A DNA stretch of 26,424 nucleotides, taken from IMG/VR virus record IMGVR_UViG_3300006802_000469, positions 1 through 26,424 of that record, one strand, 5' to 3'. How positions within the stretch are numbered: the first letter of the stretch is position 1; the number at the start of each line of letters is the position of its first letter. The notes beneath the pieces were generated by a model that was not told the origin of the DNA, ran no database searches, and worked only from the letters and a program-made list of their open reading frames with translations. The DNA is from a virus. A program made the translations under genes and the position numbers. Below are positions 16,507 to 21,734 of the stretch, one piece after another.

Positions 16507-16810
16507 AGCAACAACTTGCTTTGTCATTAGAAGCTGACCCCACTTGCCCCTGCCAAGCAACTGTCCTCGCCAAGCCCCATTATCCGAAGCACAACCTGTC
16601 ATCCAAGTATAGTCGCAGGCCGCACCCTGCCAATGGTTGTTTCTACTGGGTAGTTTTCGGTCTCGCCGTGGCTGGACTATACTTGGACGCTTTACCAGCC
16701 CAGCAGGGCTGTCTTGCGCCGTGGGTAACAGGCCGTGCTTTCGGATGGGGCATAAGGCGAGGGCAGTTCCTCGTCAGTTTCAAATGGAGTCAGCTATGAC
16801 AAAGCAAGTT
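16507..16810 (+). ncRNA. Large nested RNA structure covering the start codon of the first early gene
   Basis: Paired segments, outside to inside: 16513-16527 with 16796-16810 (15 bp, exact, over the ATG). 16532-16538 with 16789-16795 (AGCTGAC/GTCAGCT). 16559-16571 with 16756-16768 (13 bp, one G-U). 16574-16580 with 16745-16751. 16584-16592 with 16735-16744 (one bulge). 16595-16599 with 16728-16732. 16602-16614 with 16675-16687 (13 bp, exact). Two inner hairpins: GCAGG/CCTGC (16615-16630) and CAGCCC/GGGCTG (16696-16711). Competing pairings: 16507-16520 (AGCAA/TTGCT) and 16530-16538 with 16773-16781. G-U pairs fit only the plus-strand transcript. No known family recognised. Part of the 5' leader of the gene at 16796. 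Confidence 0.75.
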
Positions 16811-17209
16811 CTTACTAACACTTTCGCAAAAGACATCACAAAACTCTTTTCACTTTCGGATAGAACTACAAACTCAACATTACAATACTTCACTAATAAG
16901 ATCATCAAAGACATCAAGTGGAATACTGATAACAAGATGACTAAGATACAGAACATGGAAGAAGAATGTCTGAATCTCTACATCGAACACAAGGAACACG
17001 GTGTCATCCTTGATAATGACAGAATCTTACAGCTACAAAATGACATCGAATGGAATCAGCATCAGATCAAAGTCAATGACGATCTGGAGCGTTACTTCCA
17101 GACAGCTTCCGAGCAACTGTTTCCAAAGGTACACGCAGATAGCAAGGCTATCGCTGGATCTGTTGACAAACTAGAAGCTAAATACCAAGCTATGCAGGGT
17201 GCTAAGTAG
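16796..17209 (+). CDS. first early gene, hypothetical helical protein
   Basis: A 137-residue protein starting MTKQVLTNTFAKDITKLFSL, almost entirely helical and charged (MEEECLNLYIEHKEHG, then coiled-coil-like QLQNDIEWNQHQIKVNDD). No family recognised. GGAG (16786-16789) sits 6 nt before the ATG. An in-frame upstream extension to 16637 was rejected because it runs through the structured leader. The start codon and ribosome site can be locked in a long helix with 16513-16538. The gene ends 18 nt before a strong terminator, so it is a single-gene transcript: possibly a first-expressed takeover protein. That role is inference. Confidence 0.7.
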   Translation: MTKQVLTNTFAKDITKLFSLSDRTTNSTLQYFTNKIIKDIKWNTDNKMTKIQNMEEECLNLYIEHKEHGVILDNDRILQLQNDIEWNQHQIKVNDDLERYFQTASEQLFPKVHADSKAIAGSVDKLEAKYQAMQGAK

Positions 17210-17227
17210 CACCTTTCTCTCCCTACT

Positions 17228-17258
17228 GCCTCGGTGCTTCGGCATCGGGGCTTTTTTT
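17228..17258 (+). terminator. Intrinsic terminator after the first early gene
   Basis: GCCTCGGTGC and GCATCGGGGC form a 10-bp stem (two G-U pairs) around a TTCG loop, followed by seven T (17252-17258). A textbook rho-independent terminator on the plus strand. Confidence 0.92.
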
Positions 17259-17305
17259 ATGGCTATATTTCACGCCGCCGCAGGGCAAACACCCAACATT
17301 ATTAG

Positions 17306-17318
17306 TTGCAGTCTGCAA
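17306..17318. promoter_or_regulatory. Palindrome TTGCAGTCTGCAA, copy 2
   Basis: Identical to 11251-11263. TTGCAG could also serve as a -35 element, 15 nt before TATACA (17327-17332), a candidate promoter for the gene at 17363 and the operon after it. Confidence 0.55.
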
Positions 17319-17330
17319 TCAACTGTTATA

Positions 17331-17348
17331 CACTGCAAGTACGCAGTG
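17331..17348. promoter_or_regulatory. Operator-like repeat CACTGC-N6-GCAGTG
   Basis: A perfect 6-bp inverted repeat with a 6-nt spacer, directly downstream of the candidate -10 TATACA. The same CACTGC-N6-GCAG arrangement occurs at 19756-19771 before the regulator genes, which suggests one repressor binds both. Confidence 0.55.
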
Positions 17349-17362
17349 AAATTGAGGAAAAA

Positions 17363-17515
17363 ATGTCAAACTTTCTTATCGGACTAGGTATTTTTGCAAT
17401 GGTATTCGGCACATCAATGGCTGAACCAATGTCAACCAACGTATTCCTGATGCAATTAGGATTAATATTTGGCGGCATTTCGCTTGCCATCTATGGCGGT
17501 ATCATCCGCAAATAA
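17363..17515 (+). CDS. small two-TM membrane protein
   Basis: A 50-residue protein with two hydrophobic helices: residues 4-20 (FLIGLGIFAMVFGTSMA) and about 28-46 (LMQLGLIFGGISLAIYGG), ending IIRK. GAGGA lies 6 nt before ATG 17363. The longer frame from 17306 runs over the promoter and was rejected. It lies between the first terminator and the DUF932 gene. Role unknown. An early inner-membrane protein could affect the host or superinfection, but nothing in the sequence shows this. Confidence 0.6.
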   Translation: MSNFLIGLGIFAMVFGTSMAEPMSTNVFLMQLGLIFGGISLAIYGGIIRK

Positions 17516-17526
17516 ATCATTCAAAA

Positions 17527-17538
17527 AAGGAGAACCAC
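17527..17538 (+). promoter_or_regulatory. Shared leader AAGGAGAACCAC, copy 1
   Basis: Ribosome site and spacer before the DUF932 gene. GGAGAACCAC is the exact complement of the loop at 23805-23814. Confidence 0.75.
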
Positions 17539-17539
17539 T

Positions 17540-18403
17540 ATGAATGATATGACAACAGTACAGATCATCGAAAACGAATGGTCATTCCCTGTAGAAACAG
17601 TGAACCTAACAGCAAGCAAGGTCGATGACTGTAACTTGTACGATGTGCCTACATCTATGGCACAAGCAATCATGCGTACAGATACCAATCAAATTCTTGG
17701 CGTTCATGGCTCTAAATACAAAGCAATCAAGCATGATGATGTAGTTAACTCTGTGCTTGATGCCGTAAAGCAATCGTCTGTATCTAATGATTACGAAACA
17801 AAAATCGAAATCTTTGACAACGGTGCTAAGTTACGCGGCACGATAGACTTCAATGATCTGACTGTTGAACCAGCAGTAGGTGACTACGTAAAGTTCCGCG
17901 TTCAGTTCTTCAACTCATATGATAGTAGCTGGGCGTTTCAACAATCAGCTTTTGGCCTACGCTTATGGTGTCTGAATGGATGTACACATTCTGATACTGT
18001 AGCTAATACATGGGCAAAGCATACAACCAACGTCAATGTAGAAGGCAGTTCAAGCAAGATCAAAGCTGGCTTGGAATCATTTTTGCAAACACCAGACATT
18101 TACAAGTCGTGGATGTCAACGCATGTCGATGATGAAATGGCTGAAATGTTCTTCAAGCATAGCATGTGCCGTGTACCTAACAAAACAAGCACATTCAAAT
18201 GGAATGAACGCATGTTAGATGCACTCATGTCATGCTGGTACAGCGACAAGTCTAAGCTAGGCTCAAACAAATGGGCTTTATACAATGCTTGTACCTATTG
18301 GGCTAGTCATACCAGTGAGTCACGTTCACCAGCTAATACACAACGGTTGCGTGACAATCAGCTAGCCAAGGTATTCAAGAAAGCTAACTGGCATAGTGTT
18401 TAA
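17540..18403 (+). CDS. DUF932 family protein
   Basis: A 287-residue protein with the DUF932 layout: an N-terminal part ending LGVHGSKYKAIKHDDV (the typical G-x-x-x-x-Y-x-x-x-x-x-x-D/E), a central YVKFRVQFFNSYDSSWAFQQ, then LRLWCLNGCTHSD, matching the conserved R-x-x-C-x-N-G. Members are common on plasmids and phages next to replication or recombination genes, but their activity is not established. It is well expressed by appearance (strong ribosome site, regular codons) and is followed by a stable hairpin at 18410-18453, which may set it apart from the downstream genes. Confidence 0.85.
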   Translation: MNDMTTVQIIENEWSFPVETVNLTASKVDDCNLYDVPTSMAQAIMRTDTNQILGVHGSKYKAIKHDDVVNSVLDAVKQSSVSNDYETKIEIFDNGAKLRGTIDFNDLTVEPAVGDYVKFRVQFFNSYDSSWAFQQSAFGLRLWCLNGCTHSDTVANTWAKHTTNVNVEGSSSKIKAGLESFLQTPDIYKSWMSTHVDDEMAEMFFKHSMCRVPNKTSTFKWNERMLDALMSCWYSDKSKLGSNKWALYNACTYWASHTSESRSPANTQRLRDNQLAKVFKKANWHSV

Positions 18404-18409
18404 TCGCTC

Positions 18410-18453
18410 GGCGTAACCGCCCCGCCCCACATAAGGCAGGGGGCGGTTGCGCC
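18410..18453 (+). terminator. 14-bp GC-rich hairpin after the DUF932 gene
   Basis: 18410-18423 pairs with 18440-18453 (one G-U, valid only in the plus-strand transcript) around a 16-nt loop. It is followed by TTGCTTC rather than a T-run, so it is more likely a leaky terminator or an mRNA-stabilising element than a full stop. The next gene has no other obvious promoter. Confidence 0.7.
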
Positions 18454-18466
18454 TTGCTTCAACAAT

Positions 18467-18476
18467 GGGAGAACCA
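18467..18476 (+). promoter_or_regulatory. Shared leader GGGAGAACCA, copy 2
   Basis: Ribosome site before the gene at 18479. It matches nine bases of the GGAGAACCAC leader. ATG 18479 has better spacing (7 nt) than ATG 18476 (4 nt). Confidence 0.7.
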
Positions 18477-18478
18477 TG

Positions 18479-18688
18479 ATGGAAATATCATTTATCAATC
18501 AAGTTAGAGAAGTGCAACGATCATTGGCTTTGCTCAACGAACGTGCGTCAGAGGATCAATCGCAATTCAATTATCAAATACAGCAAGCGATGTGGTCTAT
18601 AGATAGAGTCGCGGCAACATATGATGAAGTTTTATATAGAGATGCGAATGAAGATGATAATTATCGCCCACCTTTGAAGGAGGTTTAG
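18479..18688 (+). CDS. small hypothetical helical protein
   Basis: A 69-residue protein, MEISFINQVREVQRSLALLN at the start, helical with a Gln-rich middle and an acidic end (YRDANEDDNYRPPLKEV). No family recognised. The preceding leader belongs to the GGAGAACCA set. It ends 2 nt before the next gene, whose AAGGAGG lies inside this gene's end, so the two are read together. Confidence 0.6.
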   Translation: MEISFINQVREVQRSLALLNERASEDQSQFNYQIQQAMWSIDRVAATYDEVLYRDANEDDNYRPPLKEV

Positions 18689-18690
18689 AC

Positions 18691-18897
18691 ATGGCACTTA
18701 TGCAACAACGTCATTACGAATATCTTGCAGACCATGTAGCACCATTGATGTCTTGGCCTAGTGCTATTGTAGATATGGCAGAGGCATTGGTAGCTACTAA
18801 TCCAAAGTTCAACAAAGAAAAATTTCTTAAACGCGCTATTGCCGCATGGGAATTACACAATCCAATACAGGAGATTGATGATGATATACCGTACTAA
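18691..18897 (+). CDS. small protein with SSB-like C-terminal tip
   Basis: A 68-residue protein: MALMQQRHYEYLADHVAPLM, then a helical part (NKEKFLKRAIAAWELHNPIQ) and a final EIDDDIPY. The last residues copy the acidic tip of bacterial SSB (DDDIPF), the docking peptide for many repair and replication proteins. The phage SSB in this operon (23392-23790) ends IDDDIPF. The small protein has no room for an OB fold, so it might compete for or recruit SSB partners. This is inference from the tip. Strong ribosome site GAAGGAGG. It overlaps the next gene by 17 nt. Confidence 0.65.
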   Translation: MALMQQRHYEYLADHVAPLMSWPSAIVDMAEALVATNPKFNKEKFLKRAIAAWELHNPIQEIDDDIPY

Positions 18898-19156
18898 AAT
18901 TACAGGTACAATTTCATGTCAGGAATATGTTCAATGTGATGGATGTGGATACCAAACTTATTTTGCAAATGTTTCAGATGAATGTCCAAATTGTAAGTCA
19001 GATGCTTTCACCAGCTATCAAAGCTACACAGTTTATCAAACCGTCAATGCAAAAAATCCACAGGATGCAATCGATACCGCATTTGATATAGGTGAATGGA
19101 AAACTATGGAAGGCTCAATAGTTATTGAAACAAAGGAAGGAACCACAACGATATGA
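18881..19156 (+). CDS. zinc-ribbon protein
   Basis: A 91-residue protein with a four-cysteine zinc ribbon: Cys19-x2-Cys22 (CDGCGYQTYF) and Cys35-x2-Cys38 (CPNCKS), followed by a beta-rich part (SYQSYTVYQTVNAKNPQDAI) and a Thr-rich end. AGGAG (18869-18873) is 7 nt from ATG 18881, better than ATG 18878. The start overlaps the SSB-tip gene. It may bind nucleic acid or a protein. No specific family recognised. The stop overlaps the next start (ATGA). Confidence 0.65.
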   Translation: MIYRTKITGTISCQEYVQCDGCGYQTYFANVSDECPNCKSDAFTSYQSYTVYQTVNAKNPQDAIDTAFDIGEWKTMEGSIVIETKEGTTTI

Positions 19157-19509
19157 ATGATCTATTCGACAAGCTGGGATTAGACCAGCCAAAATTTCCA
19201 GAGACACCAGCGTTCAAGTTGGTACGCAATGATGACCCAAGTACAAGTCATGAAGCGGCAGAAAAACTAAATGTTGGCAAGATGGAACGTATAGTTCTTG
19301 CCGCCATAACATCTTTTGCAGATAAAGGATGTATATCTGATGACGTTTTAGATATTATTCCTAACCACAGATACAGCACAGTCACAGCTAGATACAAACA
19401 ACTTAAAGAAAAAGGTTTAATCTTTGTAGATCATCGCAAACGCAAAGGTACATCAGGCAGACAACAGCTAGTCATGTGGTCAAAAGAATTTTACAAGCCA
19501 GAGGAGTGA
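19153..19509 (+). CDS. winged-helix DNA-binding protein
   Basis: A 118-residue protein: an N-terminal DDPSTSHEAAEKL motif seen in many phage proteins, then a winged helix-turn-helix (VLAAITSFADKGCISDDVLD, NHRYSTVTARYKQLKEKGLI, wing DHRKRKGTSGRQQLV). Likely a DNA-binding regulator or accessory replication protein. Its leader GGAAGGAACCACAACG is a divergent relative of the shared GGAGAACCAC set, with the SD about 12 nt from the ATG. Family role is not known to me. Confidence 0.65.
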   Translation: MNDLFDKLGLDQPKFPETPAFKLVRNDDPSTSHEAAEKLNVGKMERIVLAAITSFADKGCISDDVLDIIPNHRYSTVTARYKQLKEKGLIFVDHRKRKGTSGRQQLVMWSKEFYKPEE

Positions 19510-19512
19510 GCT

Positions 19513-19746
19513 ATGGGCAAGTATGTACTACATAAAGATGTAAGAAATTATTGCAAAACAACTGCTGGTTTATCGCATACAAAAAGCGATGCGCTAAGAC
19601 AGAAACAAGACAGGGAAGGCTGGGAAAAAGTAGCCGCGTCTTTACCTGATGATGCTTTTGCAGATGATGTTGTTGTTGACGATCGTCATGGAACTGTAAG
19701 CCGTAAGGTAACAATCGTTGAATCTAGTTTGTGGCATTACGATTAA
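19513..19746 (+). CDS. small hypothetical protein
   Basis: A 77-residue protein: MGKYVLHKDVRNYCKTTAGL, a charged helix (DALRQKQDREGWEKVAASLP), then acidic and beta-strand segments (DDVVVDDRHGTVSRKVTIVE). It has a very strong ribosome site (GAGGAG, 8 nt before ATG) and starts just after the winged-helix gene. No family recognised. It is the last gene before a TTGACA-type promoter candidate. Confidence 0.6.
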   Translation: MGKYVLHKDVRNYCKTTAGLSHTKSDALRQKQDREGWEKVAASLPDDAFADDVVVDDRHGTVSRKVTIVESSLWHYD

Positions 19747-19747
19747 C

Positions 19748-19776
19748 TTGACAATCACTGCGTTGATGCAGATGAT
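19748..19776 (+). promoter_or_regulatory. Candidate promoter with CACTGC-N6-GCAG operator in its spacer
   Basis: TTGACA (19748-19753), then 17 nt to a weak GATGAT (19771-19776). The spacer holds CACTGC-N6-GCAG (19756-19771), matching the operator at 17331-17348. It stands directly before two helix-turn-helix genes, an arrangement typical of autoregulation. Confidence 0.45.
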
Positions 19777-19782
19777 GTGTCC

Positions 19783-19989
19783 ATGCTTAGTTATATGGAT
19801 ACACTCAAAGAAATGTCTGCAAGTGCAAACGTCAGTCTAAAGAAGGCGTTTGTACATGCTGGGGTACGCGACTCTACTTACTATAGAGCAAAGCAGGGTC
19901 GTGACCTTAGACATAGCACTGCATTATTAGTGGAAGCATCGATTGGAAAACTTTCAGCACTTCAAGAGCGACATACAAGTTCCAGATAG
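19783..19989 (+). CDS. small helix-turn-helix protein (Cro-like candidate)
   Basis: A 68-residue protein: MLSYMDTLKEMSASANVSLK, then KKAFVHAGVRDSTYYRAKQGRDLRHSTA broken as a helix-turn-helix (AGVRDSTYYRAKQG), typical of small phage regulators. The start is unsure: GTG 19777 or ATG 19783, neither with a strong ribosome site. It lies just after the candidate promoter and operator and overlaps the next regulator gene by 47 nt in another frame. It probably binds DNA. The CTGC-N6-GCAG sites are its natural candidate targets (inference). Confidence 0.55.
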   Translation: MLSYMDTLKEMSASANVSLKKAFVHAGVRDSTYYRAKQGRDLRHSTALLVEASIGKLSALQERHTSSR

Positions 19990-20197
19990 CTACCAAGATT
20001 TAATATCTACAATGGTAGCTAGACGTAACGAATTAAATATGTCGCAAGAAGAACTAGCTCACAGGATAGGATGCGCTAAGTCTTTGATTCACAAGTGGGA
20101 AAGATACAAACGAGTGCCTTCTGGTTTTTTATTTAGCTGTTGGTTGGATGCGCTTGGCCTCAAGATCACGATCCATAAGAAAGAAACTGTACGATAA
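19943..20197 (+). CDS. XRE-type helix-turn-helix regulator
   Basis: An 84-residue protein with a clear XRE fold: ARRNELNMSQEELAHRIGCA then KSLIHKWERYKRVPSGFLFS (residues 25-65). The start appears to be TTG 19943 with GGAAG 6 nt upstream. ATG 20012 is too close to the domain. It overlaps the previous regulator by 47 nt. Two adjacent HTH proteins suggest a small genetic switch or early-late timing control. No integrase or lysogeny gene is in view, so a temperate life style is not shown. Confidence 0.65.
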   Translation: MENFQHFKSDIQVPDSYQDLISTMVARRNELNMSQEELAHRIGCAKSLIHKWERYKRVPSGFLFSCWLDALGLKITIHKKETVR

Positions 20198-20492
20198 AAC
20201 AGGCAAGCCACAGAAATGTGATGCCTGTAGTACAGATACACCTTGGTTCGTTTGTTTATTAGCTACAGAAAGTCCACCAACTTATCATACAATCTGTATT
20301 GATTGTTACGAGGCAGATACATGGCAAGCAAGAGTCGCGCTAAAGGAGACTACCACGAAAGAAGATTCGTTGAATGGCTCAAAGCCCTCGGCTTCAAAGC
20401 GAAAAGGCAACCGCTATCAGGAGCGTTGGGAGGAGAGTATAGCGGAGACATCATCTGGGAAGTCAAAGGCAACCCAATGGTGGTTGAAGTAA
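20148..20492 (+). CDS. zinc-finger ORF overlapping both neighbours
   Basis: A 114-residue frame whose middle is convincing: Cys24-x2-Cys27 (KCDACSTDTPW) and Cys50-x2-Cys53 (ICIDCYEADTW), a four-cysteine zinc finger filling the gap between the XRE gene and the nuclease gene. The N-terminal 16 residues lie over the XRE gene and the last 57 over the nuclease gene, in another frame. The tail looks like out-of-frame sequence. The true start is unclear (ATG 20148 or a later non-ATG codon) and no good ribosome site is seen. A frameshift into the nuclease frame (-1) would fuse finger and nuclease, but I see no slippery site. Moderate to low. Confidence 0.45.
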   Translation: MRLASRSRSIRKKLYDKTGKPQKCDACSTDTPWFVCLLATESPPTYHTICIDCYEADTWQARVALKETTTKEDSLNGSKPSASKRKGNRYQERWEESIAETSSGKSKATQWWLK

Positions 20493-20683
20493 AGTACAGA
20501 GACAAGTCTGGATTCCCGAATCCATTCACTGTAGTTAGAGATGTGCTGTTCTATAAACGCAGGACAGGCACACCAAAAACATTAGTAATCTTTGATGGCG
20601 ATGTGTTCGCAGAAAAGATTGCACCATTATTATTGGAGAACCACAATGTCATTTCTACTGATGGCGAGGGCAATCAAGTCTGA
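20321..20683 (+). CDS. PDDEXK nuclease, Holliday-junction-resolvase-like
   Basis: A 120-residue protein matching the Hjc-type layout: KGDYHERRFVEWL with Glu13, LSGALGGEYSGDII with Asp43, and VVEVKYRDKSG with Glu56-x-Lys58, the three catalytic parts of a PD-(D/E)XK nuclease. This family cuts branched DNA such as recombination intermediates. The start is ATG 20321 with GAGG 7 nt upstream. A TTG 18 nt earlier was rejected. It works naturally with the exonuclease and annealing proteins downstream, to resolve recombination or replication junctions before packaging. The end overlaps the replication gene by 38 nt. Confidence 0.75.
   Translation: MASKSRAKGDYHERRFVEWLKALGFKAKRQPLSGALGGEYSGDIIWEVKGNPMVVEVKYRDKSGFPNPFTVVRDVLFYKRRTGTPKTLVIFDGDVFAEKIAPLLLENHNVISTDGEGNQV
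20635..20644 (+). promoter_or_regulatory. Shared leader GGAGAACCAC, copy 3
   Basis: Lies inside the nuclease gene and fixes the start of the replication gene at ATG 20646. All ten bases complement the loop at 23805-23814. Confidence 0.75.
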
Positions 20684-21314
20684 TATACCTGACTGCTATG
20701 CCAAATGGCTAATGGTCGTACTAGCTGACCATGCCAATGAAGATACTCATGAGTGCTGGCCTAGCCTAGCTAGGTTATCTGATCGCACACAGATGAGCGT
20801 ACCAACTATAACTAGAAAACTTAACTGGCTTGAAGAACAGGGGCTAGTAACTAGAGTGCGTGGATCTAATCAGCGATCAACTTTGTACACCATTTTCCCT
20901 ATTGCAGAAAGCAACACCACTGTTGCACACAGAAACACCACTGTTGCAGAGAGAAACACTAACCTATCAACTAAACTATCAACTAAAAAGAAGAAGGCGG
21001 TGCCAGAAGATTGGTTGCCGAGTGAGGAACTAAAGCAGTCTATCGATCTTAAGCTACAGGAGAACCAAGACCATGAGTATGAAACGAATCAATTCTGTTG
21101 TCACCACGCCAGCAAAGGAAGCACATTCGTCAACATCGACCTCGCTTACAGGGGCTGGTGCTATCGAGCCTTTAACTGGCGAGCAGATAGAGCAGGGTCT
21201 GGCAAGGCTACTGGAACTGGCAAGTCCACACGAGGTAGACAGAAGGCTTCTCATTTCGCTGGAATCGCACACGGGCTATCCAGTAAGAGAAATAAGCAGG
21301 ACGAGGTTCACTGA
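20646..21314 (+). CDS. O-type replication initiation protein
   Basis: A 222-residue protein: MARAIKSDIPDCYAKWLMVV, then ADHANEDTHECWPSLARLSD and a winged helix (QMSVPTITRKLNWLEEQGLV), the N-terminal layout of phage replication proteins that bind the origin. The C-terminal part VPEDWLPSEEL, then NQFCCHHASKGSTFVNIDLA and YRGWCYRAF, resembles the H-x-A-x-G-x-x-F-x-x-x-x-x-A-x-R-x-W segment of O/DnaT-like proteins. The last 40 or so residues look unconserved. The gene overlaps the next by 242 nt in another frame. It would open the origin and bring in host helicase. No phage polymerase is seen. Confidence 0.7.
   Translation: MSFLLMARAIKSDIPDCYAKWLMVVLADHANEDTHECWPSLARLSDRTQMSVPTITRKLNWLEEQGLVTRVRGSNQRSTLYTIFPIAESNTTVAHRNTTVAERNTNLSTKLSTKKKKAVPEDWLPSEELKQSIDLKLQENQDHEYETNQFCCHHASKGSTFVNIDLAYRGWCYRAFNWRADRAGSGKATGTGKSTRGRQKASHFAGIAHGLSSKRNKQDEVH
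21058..21068 (+). promoter_or_regulatory. Shared leader AGGAGAACCAA, copy 4
   Basis: Inside the replication gene. Nine bases match the shared leader, and it sets the start of the next gene at ATG 21073. Confidence 0.7.
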
Positions 21315-21708
21315 TACAGATTATCAGACCATCGTTCAACGCTACGAGATTACATGCACCGACATAGATGGCATAGATAGGGCTATAACCGCCGTTAGAA
21401 AGGCACTGGTGCCGCTTCCAAGGAATCAGATAGAAGATCAGCTAACCATGCTTGCAACGGTTGTGGTGAAGCCTTCTATGGAGAGTTCAGAAGATCAGCT
21501 AGTGCGAATAGAATCATTAGCTAGTTTATTGCATGAGTATCCAGCTGACATTGTACTCTATGCAATAGAGCGAGTGACCAAGACATCCAAGTTTTGGCCT
21601 TCGTTCGCTGAGTTTTATCAGCACATCGATTGGATGTTGGCAAAACGTAACCTGATGTTAAGAGCATTGGAGAGTAAAAGGGTTGCGCTTACTGCACAGT
21701 TGCAGTAG
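21073..21708 (+). CDS. possible helicase-loader-like replication protein
   Basis: A 211-residue protein: a low-complexity Ser/Thr start, then a helical segment (LTGEQIEQGLARLLELASPH) and a C-terminal part with PADIVLYAIERVTKTSKFWP and SFAEFYQHIDWML. The second block resembles phage proteins in which KFWPSxAEL precedes a helix. These often lie next to the initiator. Function is not established. A loader or partner for the initiator is inferred from the neighbours. The first 242 nt are shared with the end of the replication gene in a different frame, and both readings look like real protein. Confidence 0.5.
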   Translation: MSMKRINSVVTTPAKEAHSSTSTSLTGAGAIEPLTGEQIEQGLARLLELASPHEVDRRLLISLESHTGYPVREISRTRFTDTDYQTIVQRYEITCTDIDGIDRAITAVRKALVPLPRNQIEDQLTMLATVVVKPSMESSEDQLVRIESLASLLHEYPADIVLYAIERVTKTSKFWPSFAEFYQHIDWMLAKRNLMLRALESKRVALTAQLQ

Positions 21709-21720
21709 AATGTTTCAGTA

Positions 21721-21732
21721 AAGGAGAACCAC
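21721..21732 (+). promoter_or_regulatory. Shared leader AAGGAGAACCAC, copy 5
   Basis: Ribosome site before the exonuclease gene. The full ten-base complement of the loop at 23805-23814. Confidence 0.75.
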
Positions 21733-21734
21733 AC

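Noticed and set aside
16530-16781. RNase P RNA: the ends GAAGCTGACC and GTCAGTTTC resemble the P1 helix of E. coli RNase P RNA
   Set aside because: The conserved core (GAGGAAAGUCC-type and ACAGA-type elements) is missing and the rest folds as one long nested hairpin, so the resemblance is probably chance.
16637-16795. N-terminal extension of the first early gene
   Set aside because: In frame but lies in the structured leader. GGAG and spacing favour ATG 16796.
16233-16799. 188-residue plus-strand open frame across the divergent region
   Set aside because: Composition is not protein-like, it overlaps the terS start and runs through the nested RNA structure, and it has no ribosome site.
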